Source: Candidatus Heimdallarchaeota archaeon (GTDB taxonomy: Archaea; Asgardarchaeota; Heimdallarchaeia; Heimdallarchaeales; Kariarchaeaceae). Taken from it: DNA of 64,000 bases. Under the pieces are notes generated by a model that made no database searches, was not told where the DNA came from, and worked only from the letters and a program-made list of their open reading frames with translations. Location: NCBI GenBank assembly GCA_026702845.1, contig JADCLS010000007.1:1-64000 (forward strand), in the 5' to 3' direction. This document shows positions 43,264 through 52,305 of the stretch, piece by piece. The stretch's first letter is position 1. Every line of letters begins with the position of its first letter. The position numbers and the translations under genes were made by a program.

Positions 43264-44079
43264 ATGGCAGATCATAAAGTAGTTGCAAATGCAATTGAGA
43301 GAAACCATATCATCAATCTACTTGAAACTAATCGTAGAATTGATGGTCGTAACAAATCAGATGTTCGAGACATTAAATTTGAGCTGGATGTTGTAAGTAC
43401 AGCTCATGGAAGTGCTATCGTTCATTTGGGTGATACTAAGGTTATCTGTGGTGTAAAAGCCGTGATGAGTACCCCATGGTCTGATTATCCTAATAAGGGA
43501 TCCATATTTGTGGGTTTCGAGGCAAATCCTCTAAGTAGTCCAGAATACAAGTCTGGACCTCCACAGGATTATGAGATTGAATTGGCAAGGATGACAGATC
43601 GAGCTGTTAGAGAATCAGAATGTGTGAACCTAGAAGATCTTTGCTTGATTGAAGGTGAGAAATCCTGGACACTTAATATAGATCTCTATACCCTTGATGA
43701 TTATGGAAATCTATTCGATGCTTGTGTTCTGGCTGCAATTGCTGCATTATCCACAACAAAAATTCCAGAAACAGAAATTGTTGATGGACAAGTGAATATT
43801 CTTGATACGGTTAGACCAATCAAAATTGATTCCTATCCCATTAGTGTGACTACCTACAAGATTGGGGATCACCTAGTAACCGATGCTGAATTCCGTGAGG
43901 AGCAAATAGCTGACGCTCGTATCAGTTTTGGTACAACGCAGCACTATATCGTTTCAGGTCAGAAAGGTGGCGAGGGTTCATTCAAATCAGATGAAGTTAT
44001 CTCTTCACTGAAAAGTGCAATCCAGAAGGCTAGTGTGATGAGACAGCAGCTTTGGGATACACTTGGAATATCACCTTAA
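43264..44079 (+). CDS. rrp42: Exosome complex subunit Rrp42
   Basis: A 271-residue RNase PH fold subunit, the inactive partner that pairs with Rrp41 in the hexameric ring. It has the typical N-terminal ETNRRIDGRNKSDVRDI, GSAIVHLGDTKVICGVKA, VNLEDLCLIEGEKSWTLNIDL and RMTDRAVRES. It has a normal length. It begins one base after the rrp41 stop codon, so translation is coupled. Rrp41 tails and Rrp42 together with Rrp4 make the core exosome. Confidence 0.97.
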   Translation: MADHKVVANAIERNHIINLLETNRRIDGRNKSDVRDIKFELDVVSTAHGSAIVHLGDTKVICGVKAVMSTPWSDYPNKGSIFVGFEANPLSSPEYKSGPPQDYEIELARMTDRAVRESECVNLEDLCLIEGEKSWTLNIDLYTLDDYGNLFDACVLAAIAALSTTKIPETEIVDGQVNILDTVRPIKIDSYPISVTTYKIGDHLVTDAEFREEQIADARISFGTTQHYIVSGQKGGEGSFKSDEVISSLKSAIQKASVMRQQLWDTLGISP

Positions 44080-44174
44080 AACAACGAGTTACAAAGATAA
44101 AAATTACCTAGATCTATTTTGAATCATAAATGAAATATTATAAACAATAAAAAAAAATAAGGAATAGAGATAAT

Positions 44175-44456
44175 ATGACAAGAAAAACCAAAAAAGTTGG
44201 AAGTACAGGTCGTTTCGGAACTCGATATGGTGCTCGTCTCAGAAAGAGAATAAGAGAGATAGATGCAACAGTCAAAACTCAACACAGATGTCCAAGATGC
44301 AGATTAGTTAAAGTAGAACAGCAAAGTGTAGGTATTTGGAAGTGCAAGAAATGCGATTACACATTCACTGGTGGTGCTTGGACTCCACAGACTAATACTG
44401 GTAGAAGAAGTATTGGTTTGATTAGACAAATCCAAGAAAGAAGATTTGAAGATTAA
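44175..44456 (+). CDS. rpl37ae: Ribosomal protein L37Ae (eL43)
   Basis: A 93-residue ribosomal protein with start TRKTKKVGSTGRFGTRYGARL. A zinc ribbon is formed by C39, C42, C57 and C60 (CPRC, CKKC), with FTGGAWTP after it, matching eL43 perfectly in design. It lies 95 bases after rrp42 with its own AT-rich leader. In several archaea rpoP follows directly; here it is absent and the Brix gene starts 10 bases later. Confidence 0.97.
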   Translation: MTRKTKKVGSTGRFGTRYGARLRKRIREIDATVKTQHRCPRCRLVKVEQQSVGIWKCKKCDYTFTGGAWTPQTNTGRRSIGLIRQIQERRFED

Positions 44457-44466
44457 TTGATGATCC

Positions 44467-44985
44467 TTGAATAAAATATTACTTACCACTACTTCCAAAA
44501 GTTCTGATCAAGCAAAACGTATGGCAAAACTGTTACAGCATGTGATACCATCCTCCAGTTATCTCGCTCGTGGAAAACAGACAGTTTCACAACTAATTTT
44601 GAATGCTGAGAAGCAAAATGTAGATAAAATACTCATTATCTCAAGTAAGGGGAATACCGTGAATCAGATAAATTTCTATGAACGATCAGGAGGAGGTTAT
44701 CATCAAGATGCCTTTTTCCTAAGAATACTTGATTTTATTGACCCGAGGATATTCAATCAACAGCTCAAGACCAAGGGCCCAATGTCAACATCGTTTGAAG
44801 TCCGGGCAAAAGATCCCGAATTGATTGCATTATTTGAGAAGTATTTTGAATTACAGGTGGGTACTAAAACAGCTCTATGGTTTATGGTAGATTTCCAATC
44901 CCATAGTAATGAAATTATGATACTTGATGCCATCACCATGAACCGATTGGCACAATTGAGAATCCAGGTTAAGAAGAGAAGCTGA
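44467..44985 (+). CDS. Brix-domain (Imp4/IMP4-like) ribosome-biogenesis protein
   Basis: A 172-residue protein of the archaeal Brix family. It starts ILLTTTSKSSDQAKRMAKLLQHVIP, has VDKILIISSKGNTVNQINFYE, LRILDFIDPRIFNQQ, and a conserved beta-strand end. In eukaryotes Brix proteins (Imp4, Brx1) act in pre-rRNA processing. The start is TTG; no better ATG precedes the conserved N-terminus. It overlaps the end of the convergent pcc1 gene by 17 bases. Confidence 0.9.
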   Translation: MNKILLTTTSKSSDQAKRMAKLLQHVIPSSSYLARGKQTVSQLILNAEKQNVDKILIISSKGNTVNQINFYERSGGGYHQDAFFLRILDFIDPRIFNQQLKTKGPMSTSFEVRAKDPELIALFEKYFELQVGTKTALWFMVDFQSHSNEIMILDAITMNRLAQLRIQVKKRS

Positions 44986-45223
44986 TTTGTTCTGCAATTT
45001 CCATGGATGCTTTGAGCAATCTCATGGTTGAGTTAGTGAGTGCTCTCAAGGCCACAAAATCTCGTCCAAATATTTGCATACAGAGTATATTTCCCTCCCT
45101 GCTAATCTCTGCTCTACCTCTATCTGTAACCACTCCCTTCATCTCGACTTTCATTGTTTCAAGTGTAGCATGTAGTACAGCTTCATCCTGAATTTCTATG
45201 CGTATACTGACAGAATTCTTCAT
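44969..45223 (-). CDS. pcc1: KEOPS complex subunit Pcc1
   Basis: An 84-residue protein with the beta-beta-alpha pattern of Pcc1: SVSIRIEIQDEAVLHATLETMKVEM, then RAEISREGNILCMQIFGRDFVALRALTNSTMRLL, a very typical C-terminal helix. Pcc1 dimerises the KEOPS complex, which makes N6-threonylcarbamoyladenosine in tRNA. The minus-strand block pcc1-prefoldin-THUMP-DHH is convergent with the exosome block, differing from the common colinear arrangement. Confidence 0.92.
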   Translation of the reverse strand: MKNSVSIRIEIQDEAVLHATLETMKVEMKGVVTDRGRAEISREGNILCMQIFGRDFVALRALTNSTMRLLKASMEIAEQISFSS

Positions 45224-45230
45224 TGCAAAA

Positions 45231-45578
45231 TCACATTTGTAGGAATCCTTTGACCTTTGTCTCCAATTTTCTTGTTGCTTCTTGATATTCAGTCACCTGT
45301 TTGCTTGCTTTCGAGGCATGTATCTCAAGGATCTCAAATTTGCTCTTTAATTCTGATTTGGTTGAGGACACATCAGCTTTGAACAGGATTTGTCCGGTCT
45401 GTCGATATATCTCATTCTCATCAGGCAATCCCTCGAGCACCTCAATGGTTTTAGCAAGCTCCATCTTCTGGCTCTCAAGTTGCATAGCTTGATTCTGTAG
45501 GTTTCTCAGCTGTTGTGACATCTGATTTAATTTCTGTAAATCTTCTTCTTGCGCTTTAGTTAATTGTGGTCTTGACAT
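45231..45578 (-). CDS. pfdB: Prefoldin subunit beta
   Basis: A 115-residue coiled-coil protein: long N-terminal helix LTKAQEEDLQKLNQMSQQLRNLQNQAM, GLPDENEIYRQTGQILFKADVS as the beta-hairpin connector, then a second long helix. Prefoldin beta forms the body of the hexameric chaperone that delivers unfolded proteins to the thermosome. Spacing to pcc1 is seven bases, and the upstream THUMP gene ends 47 bases away. Confidence 0.93.
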   Translation of the reverse strand: MSRPQLTKAQEEDLQKLNQMSQQLRNLQNQAMQLESQKMELAKTIEVLEGLPDENEIYRQTGQILFKADVSSTKSELKSKFEILEIHASKASKQVTEYQEATRKLETKVKGFLQM

Positions 45579-45625
45579 CTAATAGCTCTTCAGTCTATAG
45601 GAAATATTAATTTATGCTTATTAGT

Positions 45626-46213
45626 TCAAGACAAAAACCAATTATCATCAGAATCTGATTTCTCGTCAAAAACAACCTTAGTAGAATAAATTTGTTCTGA
45701 TGGGATAATGCTTATCCCAAACTTGTCACCTATAATCTCTACTAATATTATAGTATCAGGATTCTCCAAATCTACAGGAAGTTCAATCTCTTCTGCCAAA
45801 GCTTTGATAACCTCATTTGATCTGATTGTAGCATGTCGTTTGAATACCTCTATTTTGTATTTTCCCTTGATTTTGGATAAATTATTAGTAATTGCTTCTT
45901 TTAAAGACTGCTCTGATAGATTTGCTATAAACTCAATTGGTCTGATTTTCAAACAATGCATAAAATACTGCTTATCTTCTTCTAGAGCAATGAGTTGGTT
46001 CATCAATTCAGGGTACTCTGTGATGGACATTTTAACAGCTATCAACCCAGAAATACCAGTATTTTTTACCTGAAATTTGCTCTCATCTATTTCTAATACA
46101 TTTTTGAGCACATACTGGATCTCACTTGATGCATTAGATTCAAAATTTCTCTTGGTTGAAATAAGTAATCCTTCATAAATCCTGGGCATATGTTCGATGT
46201 TGTTAGTTTTCAA
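45626..46213 (-). CDS. THUMP-domain protein (Tan1-like)
   Basis: A 195-residue protein. It starts LLISTKRNFESNASSEIQYVLKNVLE and continues with GISGLIAVKMSITEYPELMNQLIALEE. A THUMP RNA-binding unit follows: KYKIEVFKRHATIRSNEVIKALAEEIELPVDLENPDTIILVEIIGDKFGISII. This is the layout of Tan1-type proteins that assist tRNA acetylation. The tail is acidic. It is eight bases from the DHH gene, so cotranscribed. Confidence 0.88.
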   Translation of the reverse strand: MKTNNIEHMPRIYEGLLISTKRNFESNASSEIQYVLKNVLEIDESKFQVKNTGISGLIAVKMSITEYPELMNQLIALEEDKQYFMHCLKIRPIEFIANLSEQSLKEAITNNLSKIKGKYKIEVFKRHATIRSNEVIKALAEEIELPVDLENPDTIILVEIIGDKFGISIIPSEQIYSTKVVFDEKSDSDDNWFLS

Positions 46214-46220
46214 TTAAAGT

Positions 46221-47228
46221 TTAGGAAACCTCACTGGATTCTATCTTCTCTATCATTTCTTTGGCCAAAATTGTAAATCTATCCAAAATATCTTTCTGTA
46301 TCTTTTTACTTACTGCCTTCTGAATATTGAATCCTGCAGCTTGCCTGTGTCCTCCTCCTTCTCCTCCAAATTCTGCGCAAATGGTCTCTATAATTTCAGC
46401 TACATTAAGATCAAGAGTGTGTCTACTCCTGGCAGATCCTCGCAGTTCTTTTTTCTTACCTGCAAGAACTAGTGTAACATCAGCTCCCATACCAATGATA
46501 CTTCTTGCAGCAGCAGCCTCAAAAGCTCCTATTCTTGATGTTATAATCAGATATCCATTAACATGGGTATAATTCAAGCGTTGATAGGATTTGAATTTTG
46601 CAATTTTCTCACTGATGGATGGCTCATTTTGAAGAAAATTATTGGCTTGTTCGTAATTTCCTCCCACTTCTATCAATTCTGCAATATCTCTGAATAATTC
46701 AGCACTACTTCCATAGAGGAATCTACGACTATCATAGAGATGACCCATGAGTAGCATAGTTGCAGCAGATGCACTTGGTGTGAATTGTAATTGACGAAAT
46801 CCTCGGTGTAACATGATTGAAGTGGATCCAGCTTCAGAATCAAGGATTACGATATCTGATTCACGTGTTATTTCATCAGTGAAGTGATGATCAATTATAA
46901 TTCGTTGATATTTGCTCTCATTGACCCATTGAGAGAATTTACCCAGTTGAATAATATTTGCTGAATCAAGAGTAACAATGGTGACATTTTCTGAGAGTTC
47001 AGGGAGTTCATCCTCAATACTAAATGTGATCTCATTCAGTGCATTCTTTGATGTTGAATTGATCCCATCACATAGAATATGGATTTTGGAAGTGGCATTG
47101 CAAAAAAGCAAGAATTCTCTGATTGCAAATGCAGCTCCAACTGCATCAGGATCTGCGTTATTATGCAAGAAAACAAGTATTTGTGGATGGGTTTTGAATT
47201 CCAGATGTTTCTGTATCTTTGAGAACAC
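46221..47228 (-). CDS. DHH/DHHA1-family phosphoesterase
   Basis: A 335-residue member of the DHH superfamily (RecJ/NrnA-like). Motif I is HNNADPDAVG (22-31), motif III DHH (113-115) in IIDHHFTDE, and the DHHA1 part ends GGEGGGHRQAAGFN. These enzymes use Mn2+ to cut nanoRNA, pAp or single-stranded nucleic acid. Motif I has HNNADPD instead of the usual HxDxDxD. In archaea a DHH gene commonly sits in this cluster. Confidence 0.92.
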   Translation of the reverse strand: MFSKIQKHLEFKTHPQILVFLHNNADPDAVGAAFAIREFLLFCNATSKIHILCDGINSTSKNALNEITFSIEDELPELSENVTIVTLDSANIIQLGKFSQWVNESKYQRIIIDHHFTDEITRESDIVILDSEAGSTSIMLHRGFRQLQFTPSASAATMLLMGHLYDSRRFLYGSSAELFRDIAELIEVGGNYEQANNFLQNEPSISEKIAKFKSYQRLNYTHVNGYLIITSRIGAFEAAAARSIIGMGADVTLVLAGKKKELRGSARSRHTLDLNVAEIIETICAEFGGEGGGHRQAAGFNIQKAVSKKIQKDILDRFTILAKEMIEKIESSEVS

Positions 47229-47304
47229 GAGTTACTCTCCAGCAGTTCAATTCATCAATATAATAAGAACGGTTTGATAGAACACCATGTAATTAGGAAT
47301 TATT

Positions 47305-48423
47305 CTAGAGATTACCTCTCTCCTTTTGCTCTCGTTCTATGCTTTCAAAAAGAGCTTGGAAATTACCTTTGCCAAATCCTCTTGAGCCATGTCTCTCTAT
47401 GATCTCGAAGAAAAATGTTGGCCTATCCTGAATGGGTTTGGTGAAAAGTTGTAAAAGGTATCCATGATCATCTCGATCTACCAGGATCCCATATTCCGAT
47501 AGCTTGTTTATATTTTCATCAATTGGTCCTACACGCTGTTCTAAATCCTTGTAGTAGGAATCAGGAACTGAGATAAATTCCACACCTCGATCTCTCATTG
47601 ATCGAACTGTATCAATGATATTATTCGTACTCAAGGCAACATGCTGTACTCCTGCCCCATGATAGAAATTGATATATTCTTCAATTTGTGACATTTTTAG
47701 ACCTTTAGCAGGTTCATTTATTGGCATCTTGACTCGATCATTGTAGTTTCTCACCACCTTGGAATGCAAGGCAGAGTACTGAGTACCTATATCATTCTCC
47801 GTGAATTCGATGAAGCTCTCAAAACCAAACACCTCATGATAGAATTTAACAGTTGGATCCATTTGGTTCCAATTGACATTTCCTACAATATGATCAATCC
47901 GTACCACTCCTTTTTCAGCAGTATCTACTGGAGCAGTGTACTGATGATATCCTGGCATATAAATTCCATCATAACCTGATTTTTCTATGAATTTATGGGT
48001 AACATCACCATAGGTCTTAATCTCTGAGTACCTGACAGTACCGTACTGATCCTTGACCTCAGTTGGAGGGGTCACCCCTTGTGCTCCTCTTACTAGAGCT
48101 TCCTCATAGGCCACAGCTGCATCATGGACTGTCAAACCAATAGTTTTTGCCCCATCCCCATGCATGGCAATATGCGCAGACATCTCATGAGCCGCATTAT
48201 AAGGAGAAGAGAGTATGATCTTAGCCTTTCCCTGTTGCATCACATAGGATGCATGATTCCTATTACCAGTCTTTAGAGATGACCATGCAACTGGTTTAAA
48301 TCCAAAGGCATGTTGATAGTAATACGCTGCTTGATACGCATTACCTACCCAGAATTCAACAGCATCAAAATCCTGAATTCCAAGAATATCTTGTGCTCCA
48401 GAATTTATATTTTCATCAGCCAT
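47305..48423 (-). CDS. hpd: 4-hydroxyphenylpyruvate dioxygenase
   Basis: A 372-residue vicinal-oxygen-chelate enzyme converting 4-hydroxyphenylpyruvate and O2 to homogentisate and CO2. The iron ligands H178 (VRIDHIVG), H261 (GVQHVALST) and E340 (TFFFEIIERHG) are present, as is the C-terminal GFGKGNFQALFESIEREQKERG signature. Length and ligand spacing are normal, so it should be active. No homogentisate dioxygenase or tyrosine aminotransferase is nearby. O2 use implies at least microaerobic life. Confidence 0.95.
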   Translation of the reverse strand: MADENINSGAQDILGIQDFDAVEFWVGNAYQAAYYYQHAFGFKPVAWSSLKTGNRNHASYVMQQGKAKIILSSPYNAAHEMSAHIAMHGDGAKTIGLTVHDAAVAYEEALVRGAQGVTPPTEVKDQYGTVRYSEIKTYGDVTHKFIEKSGYDGIYMPGYHQYTAPVDTAEKGVVRIDHIVGNVNWNQMDPTVKFYHEVFGFESFIEFTENDIGTQYSALHSKVVRNYNDRVKMPINEPAKGLKMSQIEEYINFYHGAGVQHVALSTNNIIDTVRSMRDRGVEFISVPDSYYKDLEQRVGPIDENINKLSEYGILVDRDDHGYLLQLFTKPIQDRPTFFFEIIERHGSRGFGKGNFQALFESIEREQKERGNL

Positions 48424-48583
48424 AAGATCAATCCTATATGTTATTATAAAAAACTAATGACAGAGGAATTATAAAGACACATCTCTGTAATTATATCTAA
48501 TTATACAAAATTAACTAGATACTACGGGTAGATTGAGTAAATTTATGTATGATTGAATCCCTTGATATTGTGTGAAGTAGATT

Positions 48584-50173
48584 TTGAACACAAAATTGGA
48601 TCCCGAGCTTGATCACGGAAATGTGGAATACAAACTTAATCTCAATCATGTGGAGGATGATTCTGATCGTTTACATGAGTTGGCAAGCCAGATGAGATTC
48701 CGTTTGTATGAGGGTAGAAGTGAAGCATATTACTATATAGGAGTAGCTGATGATGGTACTCCTTCAGGAATATCTAATGAAGAACTAGAGCAGAGTATTG
48801 ATACCCTTCATAAAGTAGCCTCCATTGCTGGTGCCAAAGTAACCGTACTAAGAACCTCACCTGGTGAGAATGGGATGATTGCAGAGTGTTATGTTGTAAA
48901 GCAAAAAAATCCTAAAGAGATACCACCCGATCTGCGAGTGGCTATGGTTGGGAACGTCGACGCAGGGAAATCTACCATGGTTGGCGTTCTCGAGAATGGT
49001 GAGTTGGATGATGGCAGAGGAGCAGCTCGAAATCGAGTTGTACGCTATATTCATGAATTAGAGTCAGGTAGAACCAGCAGTATCAATACAACTGTCATAG
49101 GCTTTGACATTGATGGCAAAATAATTAATCACGATAAAGTGAAAACTCCATCTGATTTTGAGCTTCTAGAAAATGCAATAAAAACAATCTCCTTTGTAGA
49201 CCTTGCAGGACATGAGAAATATCTTAAGACTACTATCAAAGGTCTCACGGGTCAAGATCCTAACTACGCTATGCTTGTGGTTTCAGCCAATCAAGGAGTG
49301 TTGCAGATGACGAAAGAACATTTGGGGCTTCTGGTAGCACTGAAGATCCCATTTTTCATTATCGTAACAAAGATCGATATGACCCCTGATAATGTGAGAA
49401 AGAATAGTATAGGAGATCTTAAGAAACTCTTGAAAATTCCTGGCGTATCAAGAGTACCCATGGTAATCAAGGATCTAGATGATGTTGTTGTGTCAGTGAA
49501 AAATATAGCCAATAGATCGCTAGTACCAATTTTCAAAGTATCTACAGTTTCTGGAGTGGGCTTGGATTTGTTGAAAAAATTCCTCCAGTTATTACCTATC
49601 ACAAATAATATCAATGGTAATGGAAAAAGTTTCAGAGCATACATTGATGATCTATTCTCAGTCACTGGTGTGGGAACAGTGGTCAGTGCCATGGTATACT
49701 CTGGCAAGGTAAAGACAAATGAATTGGTCTATGTTGGTCCCTTTGAGAATGGTGAATTTCGCAAGCTTAGGATTAAATCCATTCATTACAAACGGGTAAT
49801 AACCCCAGAGGTAGAGGCAGGAATGCATGCAACCTTTGCGCTCCATGGAATTAAGAAATCTGAGCTGAGAAAGGGAATGGTTTTGCTTGATTCCGGAAGT
49901 TCAGGAGCTACTAAGCATTTCATTGCAGAGATTTACGTCCTTTATCATTCAACAACCATAAAGAAGGGATATTCACCAGTGATTCACTGTAAGAGTATCT
50001 CTCAGAGTGCGAAGATTGTTTCTATTGATAAGGAACGATTACGTACTGGTGATCGGGCAATTGTGGAATTTGAATTCCTTTATAGACCAGAACATCTACG
50101 AGTTGGACAAAGAGTGATTTTTAGAGAGGGAAGAACCAAGGGAATAGGAATCATTACAAAAGTCAATAATTGA
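48584..50173 (+). CDS. GTPBP1-like translational GTPase
   Basis: A 529-residue GTPase. An N-terminal domain (1-118) of GTPBP1 style (YYYIGVADDGTPSGISNEELE) precedes the G domain with G1 GNVDAGKST, G3 DLAGHEKYLKT, G4 TKID. Two beta-barrels follow (FSVTGVGTVVSAMVYSG, then FLYRPEHLRVGQRVIFREGRTKGIG). In animals GTPBP1 and GTPBP2 resemble EF1A and have been linked to exosome-mediated decay and ribosome rescue; archaeal copies are of unknown role. The start is TTG. It is divergent from hpd. Confidence 0.9.
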   Translation: MNTKLDPELDHGNVEYKLNLNHVEDDSDRLHELASQMRFRLYEGRSEAYYYIGVADDGTPSGISNEELEQSIDTLHKVASIAGAKVTVLRTSPGENGMIAECYVVKQKNPKEIPPDLRVAMVGNVDAGKSTMVGVLENGELDDGRGAARNRVVRYIHELESGRTSSINTTVIGFDIDGKIINHDKVKTPSDFELLENAIKTISFVDLAGHEKYLKTTIKGLTGQDPNYAMLVVSANQGVLQMTKEHLGLLVALKIPFFIIVTKIDMTPDNVRKNSIGDLKKLLKIPGVSRVPMVIKDLDDVVVSVKNIANRSLVPIFKVSTVSGVGLDLLKKFLQLLPITNNINGNGKSFRAYIDDLFSVTGVGTVVSAMVYSGKVKTNELVYVGPFENGEFRKLRIKSIHYKRVITPEVEAGMHATFALHGIKKSELRKGMVLLDSGSSGATKHFIAEIYVLYHSTTIKKGYSPVIHCKSISQSAKIVSIDKERLRTGDRAIVEFEFLYRPEHLRVGQRVIFREGRTKGIGIITKVNN

Positions 50174-50223
50174 ACATCTTCGTATCTATCATCTCTTAAA
50201 TAATCTATGTTTGATATATGTAG

Positions 50224-50826
50224 ATGACTATATTGTTGACAGGCTATGAGGCATTTGGAGATTGGGAGATCAATCCTACAGAGGTTGCAGCCCTTGCTCT
50301 TGATGGGCTGGAATATCATGGGCATACAATCGTAGCGAGAGTACTTCCATTGAGGTATGAGGAAATTAAGCCTACTCTAGTAAAATTGGTGAAGAAATAC
50401 TCACCTGATGCAGTGATATTGACAGGTCAAGCAGGTGGTGATGCTATTCGATTAGAGCGTATTGCAAAAAATCTCGTTGATTGTAAACTACCTTATAATT
50501 GTGGAACTATAATTAATGATTCTCCATTATCAGAGGAAGGTGAGTCAACCTTATCCTCAACATTACCACTCGAATTGATCTTCATGGCATTAACCAATGT
50601 TAATATCAAGGTTGAATACTCTGATGATGCAGGAGCTTTCGGATGTAATCAAGTATTCTATCAGGGAAGAGAGACATTTGCTGATATTCCCATGGGATTT
50701 ATTCATGTTCCCCTTCTTCCAGAACAAACCAAGCAGGGAAATCCTTCTATGGATCAAAATACCATTACTGATGCCATACGCGTGATTGCTGCCACTGTGG
50801 CAAAATGGATTCAGGATAAATCCTAG
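50224..50826 (+). CDS. pcp: Pyrrolidone-carboxylate peptidase-like protein
   Basis: A 200-residue C15 cysteine peptidase-like enzyme that removes N-terminal pyroglutamate. Catalytic residues are visible: E79 in RLERIAKN, C141 in AGAFGCNQ, H161 in GFIHVPLLPEQ. The start LLTGYEAFGDWEINPTE matches the family. An M28 glutaminyl-cyclase-like protein elsewhere in the window could make the substrate group, but no direct link is shown. It has no signal peptide. Confidence 0.9.
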   Translation: MTILLTGYEAFGDWEINPTEVAALALDGLEYHGHTIVARVLPLRYEEIKPTLVKLVKKYSPDAVILTGQAGGDAIRLERIAKNLVDCKLPYNCGTIINDSPLSEEGESTLSSTLPLELIFMALTNVNIKVEYSDDAGAFGCNQVFYQGRETFADIPMGFIHVPLLPEQTKQGNPSMDQNTITDAIRVIAATVAKWIQDKS

Positions 50827-50889
50827 ATAAGTGCAGATATATCGCCTTAGACCAAAACATATTATCGAGATAAGGGGGGAATTCAAGTT

Positions 50890-52305
50890 ATGAAACAACG
50901 ATCCGATCCATGTGCTCGTGCGCAAAAGCTATATGAACGTGGGGATCTCAAATCTAGTTTAAAACAACTGGAAAAATGTTCAAAAATGTTAACACAGAAC
51001 TTAAGAGAATCAGATAATAAGGAATCCATAAGAATTCAGTTGGCAAAAGTATATAATTTCACTGGCTTAATTGCCTTACAATTAAGAAACATGGGTACTG
51101 CAGAATCTAATTTCGGAAAGGCAGAGAATATCCTTTCCAAAGTCGCCTCAAGTAAAGAAATAGATGATTTGCGGGGAGAAATCTTCTATTCTAGAGGATT
51201 AATTGCTTTATTCAAGAATATGGACCCTAATCACATGTTCATTAGTAGTGAGATGCATTTTGTCAATGCGCAAAACTATGAATCTGCTATAAAGGTGCTA
51301 TTTCAGCTTCATGATTATGTAAATGATCCAGATGAAAAATTCGAGTATCTAACCAAAATCCAAAAGCTATCTAGAAAGGTCAAACACAAGAAAAATGGAA
51401 AATTACTTGAGGCAAGATCTAGACTGGAAGAGGGAAAATTGCAAGCTCAGCTAAAGGATCCTAAATCCAAGAATACAATATTGAAGGCCCAAAAATTGTA
51501 TAGCAAAGTAAAAAGTGAATTTGGAATGGCCCAGGTTTTGATTGAGCTTGCAAATATTGAGGAACCGAATGATTCAGAAAAGGCAGAAGAATATCTCATG
51601 GAGGCATTAGATTTGGCGAAAATAGTGGATTCAAAAAAGCTCATTGGAAGTGTATACACTCATTTAGGGATCATTTATCTTAAACGTGGGAGTTTCAAAA
51701 AAGGAAAAACCAAACTTCTGGAAGGGTTAAAATATCGAACAGAATCTGGGGATAAAGATGGCTCAGCCCAAACTTTGCTAGAACTGGCAAGAATTTCACT
51801 AATTTCAGCTAAAGATGAGAAAGATCTTTCAAATGCCGTGCAATTCGTCTCCCAGGCAACCGATTTGTACAATGAGACATCCAATGAAATTGGTTTAGCA
51901 ATGGCTGAGGAACTTGCTTCAACTCTGTATATTAGGCTAAATAATTATGAAATGGCTGTATCATCAGCAAAGACAGCAAGGAAAATATTCCAGAAATACA
52001 AATTTAAGGAGGCTGAAGCAAGAATTTTGGCTCAGCTTGGGGTTGCTCTTGATGGTACTGGCAGTACTGAAGAGGTTATCCCTGTGTTAGAAAAAGCTGA
52101 GAAGCTATTCAAAGATATTAATTCTGTTTCTGGAGTAGCTGAGGTGAATTATTTCATGGGGATGCATTACCAAAGCTTTGATTCTGATAAAGCATTGCAC
52201 TGCCTGAAGTCCAGTCTGGAATTATATGAATCACTAGCAGAAGACAATAAGCAAATGGAAATGATGTGTTCAATGGTTAAAAAGAAAATTGATGAGGTTA
52301 GTTAA
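50890..52305 (+). CDS. TPR-repeat protein, 471 aa
   Basis: A series of TPR-like helix pairs throughout. Examples include GRYNFTGLIALQLRNMGTAESNFGKAE, IGSVYTHLGIIYLKRGSFKKGKTKLLEGL, ARISLISAKDEK..., RILAQLGVALDGTG and EVNYFMGMHYQSFDSDKALHCLKSSLELYES. Such solenoids bind peptides or assemble complexes. No catalytic domain. It follows pcp by 63 bases with a GGGGGGA-like leader. Its end overlaps the convergent hypothetical gene by four bases. Confidence 0.8.
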   Translation: MKQRSDPCARAQKLYERGDLKSSLKQLEKCSKMLTQNLRESDNKESIRIQLAKVYNFTGLIALQLRNMGTAESNFGKAENILSKVASSKEIDDLRGEIFYSRGLIALFKNMDPNHMFISSEMHFVNAQNYESAIKVLFQLHDYVNDPDEKFEYLTKIQKLSRKVKHKKNGKLLEARSRLEEGKLQAQLKDPKSKNTILKAQKLYSKVKSEFGMAQVLIELANIEEPNDSEKAEEYLMEALDLAKIVDSKKLIGSVYTHLGIIYLKRGSFKKGKTKLLEGLKYRTESGDKDGSAQTLLELARISLISAKDEKDLSNAVQFVSQATDLYNETSNEIGLAMAEELASTLYIRLNNYEMAVSSAKTARKIFQKYKFKEAEARILAQLGVALDGTGSTEEVIPVLEKAEKLFKDINSVSGVAEVNYFMGMHYQSFDSDKALHCLKSSLELYESLAEDNKQMEMMCSMVKKKIDEVS

